A stretch of DNA of 32,139 nt from an uncultured Alphaproteobacteria bacterium (GCA_947259105.1 CAMYKU010000045.1:1-32139), one strand, 5' to 3'; shown: positions 16,138 through 26,623, numbered from the stretch's first letter. Notes: generated by a model not told the origin, from the letters alone. Numbers and translations: made by a program.

Positions 16138-16853
16138 CGGGCGCCGCGCCCATGCTCGAGGTCGCCGGGATCAGCAGCTTCTACGGCTGGGCGCGGATCC
16201 TGTTCGACCTCTCGCTTTCGGTCGGCCGCGGCGAGGTCGCCGTGCTGCTGGGACGTAATGGCGCGGGCAAGTCGACCACCCTGAAATCCATTGTCGGGCT
16301 GGTCCGCCCGTCCGGCGGATCGGTCGCCTTCCAGGGCACCGAGATCGCGGGCATGCCGCCGCACCGCATCGTCCGCATGGGACTGGGCTATGTACCCGAG
16401 GAACGCCGCATCTTTACCGATCTCACGGTTGCCGAGAATCTGGAAGTGGGCCGCCAGCGGCCCCGCGCGGATGCCCCGGAATGGTCGGTGGACAAGCTTT
16501 TCGCACTTTTCCCGAACCTGGCCGAGATGCAGGGCCGGCCAGCCGGGCGGATGAGCGGCGGCGAGCAACAGATGCTGTGCGTGGCCCGCACCCTGATGGG
16601 CAATCCGTCGCTGATCCTGCTCGACGAGCCCTCCGAGGGCCTGGCCCCGGTCATCGTCGACCAGATGGCGGCCACGATCGGCGAGCTGAAGAGCCGGGGG
16701 CTCTCGATACTCCTGTCTGAACAGAATCTCCGTTTCGCCCGGATGGTCTCCGATCGCGCCTACATCATCGAGAAGGGCCGTATTCGCTGGCAGGGCAGCA
16801 TGGACGATCTGGAGTCGGACGAAGCGGTCAAGCAACAGTACCTGGTGGTGTGA
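16134..16853 (+). CDS. livF: HAAT ABC transporter ATP-binding protein, LivF type
   Basis: A 239-residue ATPase. Walker A is GRNGAGKST (residues 40-48), the signature is MSGGEQQMLCVAR, Walker B is LILLDEPSEGLAP, and the switch histidine is replaced by the Gln usual in LivF (LLSEQN). GTG 16134 overlaps the LivG stop as GTGA, with GGAGG at 16125-16129; ATG 16152, six codons in, is a possible alternative because the ribosome site is close to the GTG. The segment MGLGYVPEERRIFTDLTVAE is typical of LivF. It is the last gene of the transporter; the next gene starts 82 bases on after a small hairpin. Confidence 0.93.
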   Translation: MTGAAPMLEVAGISSFYGWARILFDLSLSVGRGEVAVLLGRNGAGKSTTLKSIVGLVRPSGGSVAFQGTEIAGMPPHRIVRMGLGYVPEERRIFTDLTVAENLEVGRQRPRADAPEWSVDKLFALFPNLAEMQGRPAGRMSGGEQQMLCVARTLMGNPSLILLDEPSEGLAPVIVDQMAATIGELKSRGLSILLSEQNLRFARMVSDRAYIIEKGRIRWQGSMDDLESDEAVKQQYLVV

Positions 16854-16894
16854 AACATGCTAAACTCCGTGTTAAGTAATCGGCCGTAGGGTTG

Positions 16895-16914
16895 CGGGAC
16901 CGGGCCGAGTCCCG
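16895..16914 (+). promoter_or_regulatory. Small hairpin after the ABC transporter operon
   Basis: CGGGAC (16895-16900) pairs with GTCCCG (16909-16914) around an 8-base loop, between livF and the lipoprotein gene. There is no T-run, so termination is doubtful; it may be an attenuator or a chance GC-rich pairing. Confidence 0.25.
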
Positions 16915-16935
16915 AAGCTGGCAAGGCAAGCGAAG

Positions 16936-17508
16936 ATGAGACGGCTGCCCGTTCTGATATTTGTCACGGCGCTGATACTGGCCGGCTGCGCACAGCCGCT
17001 TGCGGCCGGTGAGCAGATCGTGTCCCTCGGGCCGAATGGCGGGCTGGCGCTGCGCGTCCCCGCCGGCTGGACAATGGACAAGCGCGAGACGCCCGACGAC
17101 CTGCTCGTCACCCTGACCTTCGGGCCCGAGGTCGGCGACGAGTTCACGGTGCTGCTGACACCCATCTGGCCGGAATTGGGTGCAGACCCGGATTTCGGCT
17201 CGCCTACAAGCGTCTACCGGATCGTCGCGGCGGCCGCGCAGGACGTCGCGGCCGACGCCGCGGAAGCGGAGCTGGAAGTCAGGGAATTCGATGGCGGCGG
17301 TGTCGGCTATTATTTCTGGGCCACCGACCGGGACCTCGTGGGCAAGAGCCGGATTCCGCCGGGCGAGTACCTGCACCTCACCCAGGGGGCAATCATGGTC
17401 GGCGATCTGCTGTGCACCTTTACGGTCCTGACCAATGACCGCCCCTCGGGCATAATCGACGCCGCGATGATGATGTTGCGCACGGCAGTGCACCGCACGG
17501 GCGCCTGA
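16936..17508 (+). CDS. Predicted lipoprotein of unknown function
   Basis: A 190-residue protein with a lipoprotein signal: positively charged start (MRR), hydrophobic core and lipobox LAGC with Cys18 as the modified residue. The next residues are Ala-Gln, not Asp, so outer-membrane sorting is plausible in the classical rule. The mature part begins LGPNGGLALRVPAGWTMDKR, a beta-rich pattern seen in small periplasmic proteins that describe themselves as PsbP- or DUF-type, but I do not recognise a family with confidence. The start follows GCAAGGCAAGCGAAG, a weak ribosome site. It lies after the ABC operon on the same strand and converges on the carbonic anhydrase gene. No role in the transporter is evident. 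Confidence 0.75.
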   Translation: MRRLPVLIFVTALILAGCAQPLAAGEQIVSLGPNGGLALRVPAGWTMDKRETPDDLLVTLTFGPEVGDEFTVLLTPIWPELGADPDFGSPTSVYRIVAAAAQDVAADAAEAELEVREFDGGGVGYYFWATDRDLVGKSRIPPGEYLHLTQGAIMVGDLLCTFTVLTNDRPSGIIDAAMMMLRTAVHRTGA

Positions 17509-17562
17509 TACGGCGAACGCGCGACGGAAGTGTCCGTGCCGGGGCGAGGCGCGGTCAGCGCG

Positions 17563-18144
17563 TCACGAGGCCTTGCCCGCCGCCGTCGCGTCGGCCACCT
17601 CGTTCAGCCGTCCCGACCTGACGTCATAGATATAACCGTAGATCGGGACATTCGCCGGCACCAGCGGGTGGTTCCGGATCCTCGCCACATCCGCGACGAC
17701 GCTCCTGGCATTGTCGGCGATCGTCAGCCAGTCGATATAGTCGCCCTCGGTCGAGCCCGGGCCCTTGCCCGTATCGCGCCACCCGTTCTCGTCCACGGTG
17801 GCGGTCTCGAGGCTGCTGGCCAGCAGGCCGCGCATGATCTCGTCAGTGAAGGTCTCCATGCCGCAATCGGTATGATGGATCACGAACCATTCCCCCGTCC
17901 CGAGCAGCTTGTGGGAGATCACCAGGGACCGGATGGCGTCGTCGCTGGCCCGTCCGCCGGCATTGCGGATGACGTGCGCATCGCCCTCGGCAAGGCCGGC
18001 GTATTTTGCCGGGTCCAGCCGGGCATCCATGCAGGTCAGTATGGCGAAGCGGCGACCCGGCGGCATCGGCAGCTGCGCCTTGTCACCGAAATCGGCAGCA
18101 TAGGACTCGTTGGCTGCCACAACCTCTTTTACGACATTGCTCAT
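17563..18144 (-). CDS. Beta-class carbonic anhydrase
   Basis: A 193-residue zinc enzyme interconverting CO2 and bicarbonate. From ATG 18144 the zinc site is Cys38 and the Asp40-Arg42 dyad in [10 protein letters not shown], with His91 and Cys94 in HHTDCGM. The blocks [20 protein letters not shown] and [20 protein letters not shown] resemble the mycobacterial Rv1284 type. The start is taken at MSNVVKEV, preceded by GGAGG on the minus strand; an upstream in-frame extension is basic and unlike the family. The C-terminal part (residues 115-150) is somewhat longer than in the smallest members. It is divergent from hyuA, so the two share a 222-bp promoter region. It could supply or remove bicarbonate for carboxylating enzymes, but nothing ties it to the neighbours specifically. 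Confidence 0.92.
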   Translation of the reverse strand: MSNVVKEVVAANESYAADFGDKAQLPMPPGRRFAILTCMDARLDPAKYAGLAEGDAHVIRNAGGRASDDAIRSLVISHKLLGTGEWFVIHHTDCGMETFTDEIMRGLLASSLETATVDENGWRDTGKGPGSTEGDYIDWLTIADNARSVVADVARIRNHPLVPANVPIYGYIYDVRSGRLNEVADATAAGKAS

Positions 18145-18366
18145 TGTTGCCTCCCGTGTTGACCGAAAAACTCTACACGCTGGTTCGCGTCGGCGTGAAG
18201 GCAATTGTCAGCGCGCGAAACCCGGCGCCCTTCGGGAACTTCATCGGGACGGCAAGCACCGGGCAGCCGGCAAGCGCACCCGGATCAGGGAGTTGCTGAC
18301 GCGTGCGTGTCCGATGCGCTATGGATAGGCGGCGAAAATTCAAGGTGGTGCGCAGGGGCGGGCGCC

Positions 18367-20403
18367 ATGGCAGGGCACATTATCGGCGTCGATGTCGGCG
18401 GGACCTTCACGGACCTCGTCCTGATGGATGAGGGCGGCCCGCCGCGTGTCGCCAAGGTGCCGTCGACTCCCGAAAACCAGGCGTTCGGCGTGTTGGCCGC
18501 GATCGCCGAGGCCGGCGCGGCGCTGGCCGACGTCGCCGGCATCGTGCACGGCACCACCATCACCACCAACGCCCTCCTGGAGCGCAAGCTGGCCAAAGTC
18601 GGCCTGATCACGACCCGTGGCTTCCGCGACGTGCTGGAACTGGGCCGCCGCACCCGGCCCAAACCATACGGTATGAAAGGGCAGTTCGTGCCGCTGATCC
18701 CGCGCGAGCTGCGGATGGAGGTGAACGAGCGGATCGACGCCGATGGCGAGGTCCTTACGCCGCTGGATACGGACGATGTGCGGACGGCCTGTGAATTCCT
18801 GCTCGCGCATGGCTGCGAGGCACTGGTGATCCATTTCCTTCACGCCTACCGGAACCCGGTGCATGAGAACCATGCCGCGGAGATCGCCGCCGAGATCTGG
18901 CCGAACCGTTTCGTCACGCGGGGCCATGCCATCCTCTCCGAGTACCGGGAGTACGAGCGCGGTGTGACGGCCGCCGTGAACGCCGCCGTCCAGCCGGTTC
19001 TGCACCGCTACATCGAGCGCCTGACCGAAGAGCTGGCGGACAAGGGCTACGGCCGCGAGCTGCTGGTCATGCAGGGCAATGGCGGCACCGTGACCGCCGA
19101 ACTGGTGCCCGAACACGCGGTCAACACGGTGATGTCGGGCCCAGCCTCCGGCGTGATGGCGGCGGCGCACACGGGTGGGCGTGCCGGTTTTCCGGATCTG
19201 TTGACCTACGACATGGGCGGCACCAGCTGCGACGTCGGCGTGATCCGCGATGCGATCCCGCAGGTGAGCTCCGAACTTGAGCTGGAATACGCCATGCCGA
19301 TCCACGTGCCGATGGTGGATGTGCATACGATCGGCGCGGGCGGCGGCTCGATCGCCTGGATCGACGAGGCCGGCATGCTGCAGGTCGGCCCGGAAAGCGC
19401 CGGCGCGGTGCCGGGCCCGATCTGCTATGGGCGCGGCGGCGAACGGCCGACCATCACCGACGCCAATCTGGCGCTGGGCCGCCTGAACCCCGATGCGCTG
19501 CTGGCGGTCGAGACCCCGGTAACGCTGGACCATGTCCGATCGGCCCTGGCGCATCGGGTAGGCGCGCCGCTGAGGCTCGACGCCGACGGCGCGGCGGCGG
19601 CCGTCGTCCGGGTCGCCAACGCCCGCATGGCCGGCGCGCTGCGCATGGTCTCGCTGGCCCGCGGCCACGATCCGCGCGATTTTGCCTTGTTCGCGTTCGG
19701 CGGGGCCGGCCCGCTGCATGCGGTGGCGCTGGCGCGGGAACTCGGGATCCCGAAGGTGCTGATCCCGGCGCGGCCCGGAATCACGAATGCCATCGGCTGC
19801 GTGGTCGCCGACCTGCGGCATGACTACGTCAACACGATCAATACGCCGGTCGACCGGCTGGACATGGCCGAGGTCGCGGCCATCGTCGAAGACCAGATGC
19901 GCGAAGGCCGCGAGACCATAGAACGCGAAGGCGTCGCGGTCGAAGACCTGCGCTGCATCCACGACGCCGACATGCAGTTCCTGGGGCAGAGCCATATCCT
20001 GACCGTGCCGATTCCCGGCCCCGATGTGACGCGGGAACACCTCGCCGCATTGTTCGAGGCGGCCTACTGGGAACGTTTCGCCGTCGAACTGCCGGAAATC
20101 CGCCCGGTTCTGGTAAACCTGCACACCGCCGTCATCGGCCGCCGGCCCCAGGCCGACATCGCCGCGCTGGCAGGGGGCCGCGAGGACGGCGGGCCGCAAG
20201 CTGCCGCCACCCGACCGGTCTGGTTCACGCAGGGCTGGCAGGACACGCCGATTTACCGCCGCGCGGACATCGCCGTTGGCACCGAGCTGAACGGCCCCGC
20301 CATTGTCGAGCAAATGGACACCACCATCGTCATCGAGCCCGGCTGCGCAGCCGTGGCCGACGCGTTGGGGAATCTGATCGTCAGCGTGGAGGGCGAGGGA
20401 TGA
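18367..20403 (+). CDS. hyuA: Hydantoinase/oxoprolinase family protein, ATP-binding subunit HyuA
   Basis: A 678-residue subunit with the acetone/hydantoin/5-oxoproline ATPase fold. GVDVGGTFTD (residues 7-16) and TYDMGGTSCDV (280-290) are the two phosphate-binding motifs, and HGTTITTNALLERK (61-74) is the family signature after the first. In the family this subunit phosphorylates or activates a cyclic amide, which is then hydrolysed together with the HyuB partner (N-methylhydantoinase, 5-oxoprolinase) or carboxylated (acetone/acetophenone carboxylase). ATG 18367 is used: the frame is open upstream, but that part has no family sequence. hyuB follows, but instead of the usual overlap a 220-base gap with an inverted-repeat element intervenes. 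It may open the lactam produced by the heterocycle operon; this is inference. Confidence 0.93.
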   Translation: MAGHIIGVDVGGTFTDLVLMDEGGPPRVAKVPSTPENQAFGVLAAIAEAGAALADVAGIVHGTTITTNALLERKLAKVGLITTRGFRDVLELGRRTRPKPYGMKGQFVPLIPRELRMEVNERIDADGEVLTPLDTDDVRTACEFLLAHGCEALVIHFLHAYRNPVHENHAAEIAAEIWPNRFVTRGHAILSEYREYERGVTAAVNAAVQPVLHRYIERLTEELADKGYGRELLVMQGNGGTVTAELVPEHAVNTVMSGPASGVMAAAHTGGRAGFPDLLTYDMGGTSCDVGVIRDAIPQVSSELELEYAMPIHVPMVDVHTIGAGGGSIAWIDEAGMLQVGPESAGAVPGPICYGRGGERPTITDANLALGRLNPDALLAVETPVTLDHVRSALAHRVGAPLRLDADGAAAAVVRVANARMAGALRMVSLARGHDPRDFALFAFGGAGPLHAVALARELGIPKVLIPARPGITNAIGCVVADLRHDYVNTINTPVDRLDMAEVAAIVEDQMREGRETIEREGVAVEDLRCIHDADMQFLGQSHILTVPIPGPDVTREHLAALFEAAYWERFAVELPEIRPVLVNLHTAVIGRRPQADIAALAGGREDGGPQAAATRPVWFTQGWQDTPIYRRADIAVGTELNGPAIVEQMDTTIVIEPGCAAVADALGNLIVSVEGEG

Positions 20404-20420
20404 TGGCGGTCTCGAAGTTG

Positions 20421-20581
20421 ACCACAGAGACACAGAGACACAGAGGGATTGGCGTTTCCAGTGCGCTCCCCCAAAAGGACTTTATCCCCTTATCTTTCAT
20501 CGGTTGGTCCGACGATCAGCCCGGGACCGCGATGAAGGGGTTGGAAGCGCTGGAATCTCTGTGTCTCTGTGTCTCTGTGGT
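20421..20581. repeat. Inverted-repeat element between hyuA and hyuB
   Basis: A 25-base arm at 20421-20445 (ACCACAGAGACACAGAGACA and five more) is perfectly complementary to 20557-20581 (ending TCTCTGTGGT). The spacer is 111 bases, with extra imperfect pairing inside (TTTCCAGTGCGC against GCGCTGGAAT). The arms are built on the 8-mer CACAGAGA and its reverse complement. No protein gene lies inside. Such CACAGAGACACAGAG repeats are, from memory, a widely dispersed intergenic family in many bacteria. I see no target duplication. It separates two genes whose products work as one enzyme. Confidence 0.85.
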
Positions 20582-20623
20582 TCCCGTTCACTACTGCATG
20601 GAACAGCGCGAGGGCCACGGATC

Positions 20624-22366
20624 ATGACCGCCATCGACCCCGTCACTCTCGCGGTGGTGCAGAGCGGGTTGAGCCAGGTCTGCAACGAGATGGACCTGGC
20701 CTTCGTGCGCGCCGCCTTCAGCCCGGTGATTTCCGAGGCGCTGGACCGCTCGGACGGCATCTACCACCGCGACGACGGGGCGCTGATCGCCCAGGGCGAT
20801 CTCGGCCTGCCGGTCTTCGTCGGCACCATGCAGTTCGGTACGCGCGAGGTGATAAAGCGCGCCCGGGGCCTGAAGCCCGGCGACATGTACATCGTCAACG
20901 ATCCCTATCTCGGCGGCACGCACCTGATGGATGTGCGCTTCGTCAAACCGTTCTTCTACGAGGGCGAGATCTTCGCCTGGCTGGCCAATACCGGACACTG
21001 GCCGGACACCGGCGGCGCGGTGCCAGGCGGCTTTTCCGCCAACGCCACCGAGGTCGAGCAGGAGGGGCTGCGCCTGCCGCCGGTCAAGCTGTTCAAGGAA
21101 GGCGTGATGGACGAGGAGATCCTGTCGATCATCCTCTCCAACATCCGCATCGCCGACCAGCGGATCGGCGACATCAAGGCGCAAGCCGCGGCGCTGACCG
21201 TCGGCGAGCGGCGTTTCACGGCGTTGCTGGACCGCTACGGCAAGGACGTGGTCGAGGCCTGCATCGCCGAGTTGCGGGTACGCGCCGAGCAGCAGATGCG
21301 GGCGAAGATCGCGACCATTCCCGACGGCGATTATCACGGTGCGGCCTACGTCGATTCCGACGGCGTTGTCGATGAACCGCTGAAGATCGACATGAGAATC
21401 CGCAAACAGGGTACCGATCTGCATTTCGACATGTCGGGGTCGAGCCCGCCGTGCCGCGGTCCGATGAACAGCGTCATCGCGACGACGCGCTCGTCGGTCT
21501 ATCTCGCCATCAAGCATATCTTCCCGGAGGTGCCGCTCAACGCCGGGACCTTCGCGCCGCTGCATATCAAGGACCCGGACGGGACATTTCTCTACGCGAC
21601 CTATCCGCGGCCGGTTTCCGGTTGCGCGGCGGAGGTCAGCCAGCGCATTGCGGAGGCGGTGTTCGCGGCGCTGACCCCCGCCCTTCCGGACCAGCTTTTC
21701 GCCGCGCCCGCCGGCACCAGCGGCAATTTCGCGCTGGGCGGCGACGATCCGAAGACCGGCCGCTCCTATGTGCTGTATCTGATTTCCGGTGGCGGATACG
21801 GCGGCAGCGAAGACGGCGACGGGCTGTCCAACGGCTGCTCGACGATCGGCATCTCGAAGACCACACCGATCGAGGTGGTCGAGCAGCGCTATCCGGTGCT
21901 GATCGAGCAATATGCGCTGCACGAGGGTTCGGGCGGCGCCGGCGCGCACCGGGGCGGCTTCGGCGTAAACTACACGGTGAGGATCCGCCGCGGTGCGGCG
22001 CGCGCCTCGTTCGTCATGGATCATGGCCGCTACGGTCCGCAGGGCGCACTGGGCGGCAGGGACGGCGGCCCAAACAAGGTGCGCGTCCAGCGCAACGGAC
22101 AGCCCGACTATGTCCCGCCGCACCTGTCCAAGGACCAGGATATCCAGGTCGCGGAGGGCGACCGCATTCACGTCTCGACGCCCGGCGGCGGCGGGTTCGG
22201 CGACCCCCTGAAGCGCGACCCGCAGGCCGTGCTGCGCGACGTGATGCGCGGGTACTACACGGTCGCCGAGGTGGAGGACCTGTTCGGCGTCGCCGTGTCC
22301 GACGGGAAGGTTGACGAAGACACGACGGCGAAGTTGCGGGCGGGGAAAGCGGCACAGGCGACCTGA
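20624..22366 (+). CDS. hyuB: Hydantoinase/oxoprolinase family protein, catalytic subunit HyuB
   Basis: A 580-residue subunit. It has the family start VTLAVVQSGLSQVCNEMD and the metal-binding region with VNDPYLGGTHLMDV (residues 91-104) and NTGHWPDTGG (122-131), whose Asp and His residues bind the metal. The C-terminal half has the GGGYGGSEDGDGLSNG glycine-rich segment, the HRGGFGVNYTVR motif and CTPGGGGFGDP-like STPGGGGFGDPLKR near the end. HyuB hydrolyses the ring amide after activation by HyuA. ATG 20624 is chosen (GAGGG at 20610-20614); a longer in-frame start at 20504 would translate the repeat element (SVSLCLC) and is rejected. Family known: N-methylhydantoinase B, 5-oxoprolinase. The precise lactam or hydantoin is unknown. 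Confidence 0.93.
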   Translation: MTAIDPVTLAVVQSGLSQVCNEMDLAFVRAAFSPVISEALDRSDGIYHRDDGALIAQGDLGLPVFVGTMQFGTREVIKRARGLKPGDMYIVNDPYLGGTHLMDVRFVKPFFYEGEIFAWLANTGHWPDTGGAVPGGFSANATEVEQEGLRLPPVKLFKEGVMDEEILSIILSNIRIADQRIGDIKAQAAALTVGERRFTALLDRYGKDVVEACIAELRVRAEQQMRAKIATIPDGDYHGAAYVDSDGVVDEPLKIDMRIRKQGTDLHFDMSGSSPPCRGPMNSVIATTRSSVYLAIKHIFPEVPLNAGTFAPLHIKDPDGTFLYATYPRPVSGCAAEVSQRIAEAVFAALTPALPDQLFAAPAGTSGNFALGGDDPKTGRSYVLYLISGGGYGGSEDGDGLSNGCSTIGISKTTPIEVVEQRYPVLIEQYALHEGSGGAGAHRGGFGVNYTVRIRRGAARASFVMDHGRYGPQGALGGRDGGPNKVRVQRNGQPDYVPPHLSKDQDIQVAEGDRIHVSTPGGGGFGDPLKRDPQAVLRDVMRGYYTVAEVEDLFGVAVSDGKVDEDTTAKLRAGKAAQAT

Positions 22367-22428
22367 CGGCACCGAGCGACCTCACCCTTCGACCCGGCGC
22401 CGGGCGGGCAGCCCCGGGCGCGGCCATT

Positions 22429-22465
22429 CAACCCCATGCACCGGTGTTTTCTGCGGGTTTGCGGA
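22429..22465 (+). repeat. Dispersed intergenic repeat, copy B
   Basis: This copy matches 4055-4086 at 29 of 32 aligned bases and then has one extra base before GCGGA. It begins CAACCCCATGCACCGG and lies in the gap between hyuB and the convergent rhodanese gene. A hairpin follows at 22483-22499. Confidence 0.65.
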
Positions 22466-22482
22466 AGGGGCGTCTCGACGCA

Positions 22483-22499
22483 TGAGGTCGCCGACCTCA
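22483..22499. terminator. Hairpin at the convergent end of hyuB and the rhodanese gene
   Basis: TGAGGTC (22483-22489) pairs perfectly with GACCTCA (22493-22499) around a 3-base loop. The right arm overlaps the rhodanese stop codon. A 9-base GCGACCTCA near the end of hyuB (22376-22384) can also pair with 22483-22491, so alternative folds exist. No T-run is present; bidirectional termination is possible but weakly supported. Confidence 0.3.
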
Positions 22500-22856
22500 G
22501 ATGCTGAAATCCATCGCCTCGTACTTGCCGCCCTGGGTTTCGTAGCCGGCCTTCTTCCAGGCGTCGATGCCGCCGGCGAGGTTGTAGAGCTTGCCAAAAC
22601 CGGCTTCGGCAAGCTGCTTCTGCGCGGCGGCCGAACGCTTGCCCACGGCGCACATGACGACCACCTTGGCCTCGCCGAGCGGCGGAAAGCAGTCCGCGTC
22701 CAGGAACGACAGCGGCAGCAGCAGCGCGCCCGGCACATTTTCGAACTCGTACTCATGCGCCTCCCGCACGTCCAGCAGGATCGCCTCGCGCGCGTCCAGC
22801 CACGCCCAGGCGGTGACGGCGTCGATCTCCGGCAATGGGTTCTGTTCGCTCACCAT
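22497..22856 (-). CDS. Single-domain rhodanese-like protein
   Basis: A 119-residue protein consisting of one rhodanese domain. The persulfide-forming cysteine is Cys69 in VVVMCAVGKRSAAA, with the six-residue loop CAVGKR; the domain also shows LLDVREAHEYEFENVPGALL, YNLAGGIDAWKKAGY at the end, and no signal peptide. It would carry sulfane sulfur in the cytoplasm, for example in thiosulfate or sulfide handling or sulfur relay to cofactors. The start is ATG 22856, with AAGGGAAA in front. It reads away from an AT-rich upstream region. The acceptor is unknown; a role in molybdenum-cofactor sulfuration is conceivable but unsupported. Confidence 0.9.
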   Translation of the reverse strand: MVSEQNPLPEIDAVTAWAWLDAREAILLDVREAHEYEFENVPGALLLPLSFLDADCFPPLGEAKVVVMCAVGKRSAAAQKQLAEAGFGKLYNLAGGIDAWKKAGYETQGGKYEAMDFSI

Positions 22857-22910
22857 TGTTTCCCTTTCGGAACCGGTCGGTCCCGGCAGCCGATTGTAAC
22901 GCCTCGCCTT

Positions 22911-22971
22911 TCAAATTGCACGGTTGAAATAGTAATTTGAATATTTTCACGTAATTATTTATGTAATATAC
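22911..22971. other. AT-rich island upstream of the rhodanese gene
   Basis: About 60 bases consist mostly of A and T in an otherwise GC-rich window, including ATAGTAATTTGAATATTTTC and GTAATTATTTATGTAATATA. It lies in the 195-bp gap before the rhodanese gene (which reads leftward) and after the DUF1223 gene. On the minus strand a TACAAT box (22893-22898) sits between it and the start, so it may act as an upstream promoter element or bind an AT-preferring regulator. Confidence 0.5.
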
Positions 22972-23051
22972 GGCCCAGCGAACCCGACAGGCGGGCCATC
23001 GCCTTGCCCGGCGCCGTGCCGGACGACTCCGGGGGAATACGGCTCGTGTGG

Positions 23052-23771
23052 CTACCTGTCGAAGGTGAAGGACGCCGCGGCCGCGATGGGGCCGCCGCCG
23101 GCGCGCTGCAGCAGGACGGCGCAGCCGCCGTCGCCCTGCATCTCGTCCAGCGTCACCGTCAGGGCGACGGGCGCCCCGGCCCACTGTCCGACGCGGTTGA
23201 AGCCGCGCACGACGTTGACTTCGACCAGGGTCTTGCCGCGATTTTCGCCGGCCGTAACCAGCGTCTCGTGCCTCCGGTCATAAGTGACCAGCAATATGTC
23301 GTAGATTCCGGCCGGCCCGCTGCCATCGACCGTGATGGTGGCCTCCCGGCCCCTGCTTTCGACGGTCAGAAGGCGCGCGTCGGCGATCCCGGGCCGGGCG
23401 CTGCGGATCCGGGTTTCGGCCTGTTGCCGATTCGAACCCACCACATGAGCCGCGCCGCCGACCACCATGAACGGCGTGTACTCGTAGCGCGCCCCCAGGG
23501 ATTGGGCGTATCCCCGCCAGCGCCTTGTATGGTCCGCGCGGCCGAACGGATCCTTCCAGCCCGCGTAGTCGTAATAATCGATGTGGAATTCCAGCGCGAT
23601 GACGTCGTCGCGCCGCGCGAGGTCGCGCAGATAGGCCTCGGCCGGCGGACAGGCCGGGCACCCCTGGCTGGTGAACAGCTCGACGACGACGGGCGGCGCC
23701 GATTGCGCGCCCGCAGCCGCCGGAAGAACCAGCGCCACCAGCGCGGTCAACAGGAAAGCGAGTCGTTTCAT
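23052..23771 (-). CDS. DUF1223 exported thioredoxin-like protein
   Basis: A 239-residue protein with a Sec signal peptide (MKRLAFLLTALVALVLPAAA, cleavage after AGA near 22/23). The mature start VVVELFTSQGCPACPPAEAY has a CxxC pair (Cys38, Cys41), as in the DUF1223 family of thioredoxin-fold proteins common in Alphaproteobacteria. The following EFHIDYYDYAGWKDPFG is a family signature. A redox or disulfide role in the periplasm is plausible, but the family has no established function. The start is ATG 23771; in-frame codons upstream lack signal-peptide features. It lies 88 bases downstream of acnA on the same strand, an adjacency I have seen in other alphaproteobacteria. Confidence 0.88.
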   Translation of the reverse strand: MKRLAFLLTALVALVLPAAAGAQSAPPVVVELFTSQGCPACPPAEAYLRDLARRDDVIALEFHIDYYDYAGWKDPFGRADHTRRWRGYAQSLGARYEYTPFMVVGGAAHVVGSNRQQAETRIRSARPGIADARLLTVESRGREATITVDGSGPAGIYDILLVTYDRRHETLVTAGENRGKTLVEVNVVRGFNRVGQWAGAPVALTVTLDEMQGDGGCAVLLQRAGGGPIAAAASFTFDR

Positions 23772-23859
23772 GCGCCGCGACACTATCCGCGGATGGCCCG
23801 CCGCGCGAATCAAGATTAAGTGACGGCGGGTTTACCGCATGGACCCGCGGAGCCGACCC

Positions 23860-26541
<2,682 letters not shown>

Positions 26542-26623
26542 GGCGATGCTCCCTTGCGAGATTTGGGGTCAGCGAATAAATGTGTGGCTCGCGCCCGCCA
26601 CGGCAATGCTTACGGGCGGCAGT

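Noticed and set aside
20421..20581. CACAGAGA repeats as a CRISPR array
   Set aside because: There are only two arms, in inverted rather than direct orientation, with a single spacer and no cas genes nearby.
20504..20623. Longer HyuB start at 20504
   Set aside because: The added residues would be translated repeat arm (SVSLCLC) and are absent from the family; ATG 20624 begins the conserved domain.
22567..22580. Rhodanese as part of the hydantoinase operon
   Set aside because: It is on the opposite strand, converging on hyuB, with its own upstream region.
23826..23848. GCGGGT/ACCCGC pairing after acnA as a terminator
   Set aside because: Only six pairs with an 11-base loop and no T-run; too weak in GC-rich DNA to list.
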